Shown: positions 60,472 through 64,000 of the stretch, piece after piece | Layout: every line of letters begins with the position of its first letter | Position numbering within the stretch: position 1 is the first letter of the stretch | Assembly (NCBI RefSeq): GCF_000017165.1 | Contig: NC_009634.1 | Location: 372,001-436,000 of the forward strand | Reading direction: 5' to 3' | Length of the DNA stretch: 64,000 nt | From: Methanococcus vannielii SB | Lineage (GTDB): Archaea > AGJL01 > Methanococci > Methanococcales > Methanococcaceae | Made by a program: the position numbers and the translations under genes | Notes under the pieces: model-generated | What the model was told of the DNA's origin: nothing | The model's input: only the letters and a program-made list of their open reading frames with translations | The model's database searches: none

Positions 60472-60495
60472 TATATTATACTGTTGTATAATATA
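60472..60495. promoter_or_regulatory. Divergent promoter with perfect inverted repeat (hdrC / DUF167-ycaO)
   Basis: TATATTATAC-TGTT-GTATAATATA is a perfect 10-bp inverted repeat with a 4-nt centre. Each arm reads as a TATA box for the gene it faces: the left arm on the minus strand for hdrC (start near 60450), the right arm on the plus strand for DUF167-ycaO (start near 60516). A regulator dimer bound here could control both operons; this is inference. Confidence 0.6.
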
Positions 60496-60543
60496 ATAAT
60501 TTATTTTTACCTTGTTTCAAAATAGTAATAAGAAGGTGGTATT

Positions 60544-60849
60544 TTGATTGAAGAAATAATCAAAAAAACTGAAAAAGGAGTTTTAATCGATATAGAGGTT
60601 ACTACTAATGCTAAAAAGAACGAAATTGGAAAAATTAATAAATGGCGTAAAAGACTTGAAGTAAAAATTAAAGAACAACCAATTGAAGGAAGGGCAAATA
60701 AAGCCATTTTAAAATTTTTAAAAGAAATTTTTAAAACAGATGTTGAACTAAATCCAGTAACAACTTCGCCCCAAAAAACAGTACTTATATCATGTGATAC
60801 AAAAGAATATGTTGTAAACATTTTAAAAAGGGAAATTAAATCAGTCTAA
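60544..60849 (+). CDS. DUF167 (YggU) family protein
   Basis: A 101-residue protein with the full family pattern: GVLIDIEVTTNAKKNEIGK, then RLEVKIKEQPIEGRANKAILKFLKEIF with the conserved PxEGxAN. Function unknown; the structure of E. coli YggU is known without a role. TTG start 60544 with GAAGGTGG. It is 26 bp upstream of ycaO, so co-transcribed. Confidence 0.9.
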   Translation: MIEEIIKKTEKGVLIDIEVTTNAKKNEIGKINKWRKRLEVKIKEQPIEGRANKAILKFLKEIFKTDVELNPVTTSPQKTVLISCDTKEYVVNILKREIKSV

Positions 60850-60875
60850 TCCAAAATTAACTAATCGTGGTAAAA

Positions 60876-62087
60876 ATGGAAGATGGTATAAACGATATAA
60901 ACTATGCTCTTGCAGCGTACAGAATCTGTACTCCGGAAGAAACTTTCGAAAAAATAGGACCAATTATTAAAAAAATAGGAGTTACAAGAACTGCTAGGAT
61001 TGATGGGCTTGATAGAATTGGAATTCCTGTTTTTTCATCAATTAGGCCTTCTGCAAAAGATGGTGCAATAAGTGTATATGCTGGAAAGGGTGCAACTGAA
61101 ATTCAAGCAAAAGTTTCTTCGACAATGGAAGCAATTGAAAGATATTCTGCGGAATTTGATGAAAATTCGAAGCTTGAATTGGTAAAAAAACCTAAAAATC
61201 CGGTAAATCTTGATGAACTAATACTTCCGGGCGGAAAAAATGCCGAATTTACAGATACTAATGAAGTAGACTGGGTTAGTGGAACAGATATTATATCTGG
61301 AAAAACTTTTGAAGTTCCAATAAACAGCATTGTTCACCCTTATGATGGGAAACAACTGTTTAGAAGCAATACTAACGGTCTTGCATCTGGAAACTCGATG
61401 GAAGAAGCAATTTTTCACGGAATGTTAGAGGTAATAGAAAGGGATTCATGGAGTATTTCAGAACTTTCAAAAAATACGTATAAACGGGTAAACGTAGATA
61501 ATGCCAAAAATCCACTAATTCACGAACTCATTGAAAAATTTAAAAGTGCTAAAATAAACGTCATATTAAAAGATTTAACTAGCGAAGTTGGAATTCCAAC
61601 AATTGCTGCAGTTTCAGATGACGATATTTTAAAAGACCCCTCACTATTATGTATGGGTGTAGGTTGCCATATCCATCCAGAAATTGCAGTTTTAAGGGCA
61701 TTAACTGAAGTTGCACAAAGTAGGGCAACCCAAATTCATGGGGCTCGTGAAGATACGAATAGAGGTGATATCATACGAAGAATAGATTATGAAAGAATGA
61801 AAAGGGCACATAAAAAATGGTACACCTTCAAAGAAGAAGTAAATATCGAAAATATTGAAAACAAGGCAAAATTAAATATTAAAAAAGACATTGAAACTTT
61901 AAAAAATACGTTAAAAGAAAACGGATTTGATAAGATTATTACGGTTAACCTGAAAAAAACAGAAATTGACGTTGTTAGGGTAATTATTCCAAAGATGGAG
62001 CTTTATAGTGTTGATAGGGATAGAATTTCTCTTTGGATTAAAGAAAGGATTAGGAGAAATCTTGAAAAAAATCTTGACTTGATTTAA
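60876..62087 (+). CDS. ycaO: YcaO protein, probable McrA thioglycine synthase
   Basis: ATP-dependent YcaO enzymes of methanogens thioamidate the conserved glycine of methyl-CoM reductase alpha subunit. About 403 residues: STMEAIERYSAE, FHGMLEVIERDSW and CGVGCHIHPEIAVLRALTEVAQSRATQIHG-like blocks (read MGVGCHIHPE) hold the ATP/Mg residues. It lacks the C-terminal Pro-rich tail of azoline-forming YcaO. A tfuA gene is not adjacent, although pairs are frequent elsewhere. ATG 60876; GTG at 60867 is in the ribosome site. Confidence 0.88.
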   Translation: MEDGINDINYALAAYRICTPEETFEKIGPIIKKIGVTRTARIDGLDRIGIPVFSSIRPSAKDGAISVYAGKGATEIQAKVSSTMEAIERYSAEFDENSKLELVKKPKNPVNLDELILPGGKNAEFTDTNEVDWVSGTDIISGKTFEVPINSIVHPYDGKQLFRSNTNGLASGNSMEEAIFHGMLEVIERDSWSISELSKNTYKRVNVDNAKNPLIHELIEKFKSAKINVILKDLTSEVGIPTIAAVSDDDILKDPSLLCMGVGCHIHPEIAVLRALTEVAQSRATQIHGAREDTNRGDIIRRIDYERMKRAHKKWYTFKEEVNIENIENKAKLNIKKDIETLKNTLKENGFDKIITVNLKKTEIDVVRVIIPKMELYSVDRDRISLWIKERIRRNLEKNLDLI

Positions 62088-62198
62088 AGTTCCATTTTTT
62101 TATATATTTTAAATTTACATATTTTAAATTTATTATCTTAATTTTAGCTATTTTTTAACTAACCTTACCTTAAATTAGTTTAAGAGGAGGGGAATTTT

Positions 62199-63167
62199 TT
62201 GAAAAATTTTAAAAAACCAAATATTATAATAAGTAGATGTATCGAACATGATAACTGTAGGTATGACGGCCATAAAATTTCAAGCGATTTTGTAAAAAAT
62301 ACTAAAAAATACTTTAACTATATAACTGTGTGTCCCGAAGTTGAAATCGGGCTTCCAATTCCAAGAAATTCTTTAAAAATTGCTTTTAAAAATAATAACT
62401 ATGAATTTGTTCAAAATAATACATATAATAATTATACCGAAAAAATTAGAATTTTTTCATCGAATTTTTTAGAATCAATAACCAATGTTGATGGATTTAT
62501 ACTAAAAAATAAGTCCCCTTCTTGTGGAGTAAAGGGGGTTAAAATATATCTTGAAAATGGAAACCCGATAAATCAGAAAACAGAAGGTTTTTTTGCCAAA
62601 GAAGTTTTAAAGAGATTTCCAAATATTCCAATAGAAGACGAAGCAAGGCTTAGAAATAAGCGGATAAAAGACCATTTTTTAACAAAAGTATATACGCTTT
62701 TAGATTTTAAAGATACTAAATATTCTAAATCCATAAAAGAATTAATAGAATTTCATACAAAAAATAAATTACTATTCATGGCATACAATCAAAAACAAAA
62801 GGACATTTTAGGAAATATAGTTGGAAATTATTCCAAAAATTTTGATAATTTAATAAAATATTACGAATTAAATCTAAATTTGCTTTTAAGTCGACCTCCT
62901 TTAACTGAATCTAACATAAACGTCCTTATGCATATTTTTGGGTACGTTTCTAGAAAACTTTCAAAGGAAGAAAAAGAGCTATTTATCGAGTCATTAGAAC
63001 GGTACCGTAATGAACTTGAATGTATTAATATTCCAATAATTCTTTTGAAATCATGGATTATTCGTTTTGACGTTGATTACCTAAAAAAACAGACTTATTT
63101 TGAACCTTTTCCAATGGAACTTTCAGATAATAGCGATTTATTTAAAAGAGACTATTGGAAAGAATAG
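62199..63167 (+). CDS. DUF523-DUF1722 protein (TudS/YbgA type)
   Basis: 322 residues with two domains. DUF523 (about 8-150): SRCIEHDNCRYDG, VCPEVEIGLPIPR and KNKSPSCGVKGVKIY give the Cys that hold a [4Fe-4S] cluster in TudS, which desulfurises thiouracil. DUF1722 (about 170-310): FHTKNKLLFMAYNQKQKDILG and YRNELECINIPIILLKSW. Substrate here unknown. TTG start 62199 with GAGGAGGGGAA, an unusually strong site. Confidence 0.88.
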   Translation: MKNFKKPNIIISRCIEHDNCRYDGHKISSDFVKNTKKYFNYITVCPEVEIGLPIPRNSLKIAFKNNNYEFVQNNTYNNYTEKIRIFSSNFLESITNVDGFILKNKSPSCGVKGVKIYLENGNPINQKTEGFFAKEVLKRFPNIPIEDEARLRNKRIKDHFLTKVYTLLDFKDTKYSKSIKELIEFHTKNKLLFMAYNQKQKDILGNIVGNYSKNFDNLIKYYELNLNLLLSRPPLTESNINVLMHIFGYVSRKLSKEEKELFIESLERYRNELECINIPIILLKSWIIRFDVDYLKKQTYFEPFPMELSDNSDLFKRDYWKE

Positions 63168-63203
63168 ATATATCTTTAAATTCCAATAATTGTTATTTAG
63201 GAA

Positions 63204-63277
63204 TGGACTGAGCGGGATTTGAACCCGCGGCTTCCGCATAGCCAATGCGGCACTCTCCCAGTCTGAGCTATCAGCCC
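63204..63277 (-). tRNA. tRNA-Ala(GGC)
   Basis: A complete cloverleaf: acceptor GGGCTGA with TCAGTCC including the G3:U70 wobble that marks alanine tRNA; D stem GCTC/GAGT; anticodon stem CCGCA/TGCGG with loop TTGGCTA (anticodon GGC); T arm GCGGG-TTCAAAT-CCCGC; discriminator A. CCA is not encoded. No intron. A TATA box, AAAATTTTATATATTAA (minus strand, about 63319-63303), lies upstream. Confidence 0.97.
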
Positions 63278-63427
63278 CAAATTCAGTCTAAATTTGCTGT
63301 TTTTAATATATAAAATTTTCTATTTTAAGTATTTTAAAATCCGGATTTTAAAAAATTATAAATTGTGAAAAGAATAAAGGACTATAAAGTAAAAAATAGC
63401 CTCATTTAATTACTTTTAGTGTTTTTC

Positions 63428-64000
63428 ATGAAAAATATAGACTTTGATTACGACGTAATTATAATAGGTGCGGAGCCTTCTGGACTTTTTTGCGCATTTG
63501 AACTTTCAGAAAATAGTAATTTAAGAATACTCGTAATTGATAAAGGTAAAGATATTTTAGACCGGATTTGTCCGATTAAAAATACTAAAAAGTGCATGCA
63601 TTGTAGTACTTGCCAAATAATGTAGGAGGTTGGGGGTACAGGAGATTTAAGTGATGGAACACTTAATTTAAGGCCCAATATTGGAGAAAACCTGTCCGAT
63701 ATACCCAATGATAAAAACTATTCATGGCCGCTTATTTTTGAAGTCGATGATATTTTCTTAAAAAATAATGGCCCAAAGAACTTTCAAAAGGAAACCTGGT
63801 AAAATTAAGAGAATTACAAAAAAAGCCGTATAAAATGGGGTTAAATTTATACCAATAATTCAAAGACATATGTTTCAGACAATACTAAAAAAGTAATTTT
63901 CAGTATTAAAAATAAATTTCAAAAAAAATGGTGTTACGTTTTTATTAAACACAAACGTAATTGACTTTACAAAAAATAGTGTAAAAGTAAATCAGTTAGA
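63428..64000 (+). pseudogene. FAD-dependent dehydrogenase (COG2509-like), decaying, runs off window
   Basis: The intact N-terminus has YDVIIIGAEPSGLFCAFELSE (the usual GxGPxG is GAEPSG), a Rossmann FAD-binding fold, and KKCMHCSTCQIM. The frame then meets TAG at 63623. Family sequence continues in frame (GGTGDLSDGTLNLRPNIGENL to 63770s), then after a shift (KELSKGNLVKLRELQKK), again after another (IPIIQRH) and another (SDNTKKVIFSIKNK, then NGVTFLLNTNVIDF). At least one stop and three or four frameshifts indicate a dead gene. It begins 151 bp from the tRNA. Confidence 0.9.

Overview
The window is a low-GC archaeal chromosome segment, almost certainly from a Methanococcus species (Methanococcales, close to the M. 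maripaludis / M. vannielii group). The evidence is the gene content: heterodisulfide reductase hdrCB, a YcaO of the McrA-thioamidation type, archaeosine radical SAM enzyme RaSEA, an A-type ATP synthase with a triplicated proteolipid, an archaeal histone, MCM/RPA/NreA, CimA and an archaeal GluRS. GGTGA-type ribosome-binding sites, frequent TTG/GTG starts and AT-rich TATA promoters fit as well. Genus and synteny are judged from memory, not from a search.

Layout. 1-3 kb holds a roadblock-like protein, a likely box C/D guide RNA, an XRE regulator with a membrane partner, a rubredoxin-like/cupredoxin-like pair and a two-gene (split) LysO transporter. NreA follows at 3.1-4.3 kb. The complete tryptophan operon trpCDEGFBA runs on the minus strand at 4.4-10.6 kb behind a promoter framed by an inverted repeat. 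11-17 kb has two membrane proteins, pyrC, an RluA-type pseudouridine synthase, gltX, exonuclease III and an orphan solute-binding lipoprotein. 18-28.6 kb has carB, RaSEA, an MJ1647-type histone, a diaminopimelate dehydrogenase, a four-CBS/HPF-like fusion, lysC and cimA. 28.7-43.2 kb is mainly information processing: MCM, a GINS candidate, argS, RqcH, an EMC3/DUF106 insertase relative, adkA, RPA, a 976-residue HEAT-like protein and tmk. 43.3-45.2 kb holds NfeD (frameshifted) with stomatin, and RlmH. 45.7-54.9 kb is the ATP synthase operon ahaHIKECFABD, followed by DUF22, DUF61, a 58-residue membrane protein and an MnhF/EhbB-like subunit. 56.3-64 kb has an NYN protein, surE, a winged-helix regulator, hdrCB, divergently DUF167-ycaO, a DUF523-DUF1722 protein, tRNA-Ala(GGC) and a decaying FAD-dehydrogenase pseudogene that runs off the window.

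How the genes fit together. Most of the window is core metabolism of an autotrophic hydrogenotrophic methanogen: energy conservation (HdrCB, ATP synthase, possible Ehb subunit), amino-acid synthesis (Trp, Lys/Thr entry, citramalate route to Ile), pyrimidine synthesis (CarB, PyrC, Tmk) and replication. I found no CRISPR array, insertion sequence, prophage or defence island. The most interesting items are small or non-coding: the C/D RNA whose D' guide matches the 23S peptidyl-transferase region, inverted repeats at the trp and hdrC/ycaO promoters, the A8 frameshift in NfeD, a cupredoxin-like protein lacking the usual Cys and Met ligands, and the CBS-HPF fusion.
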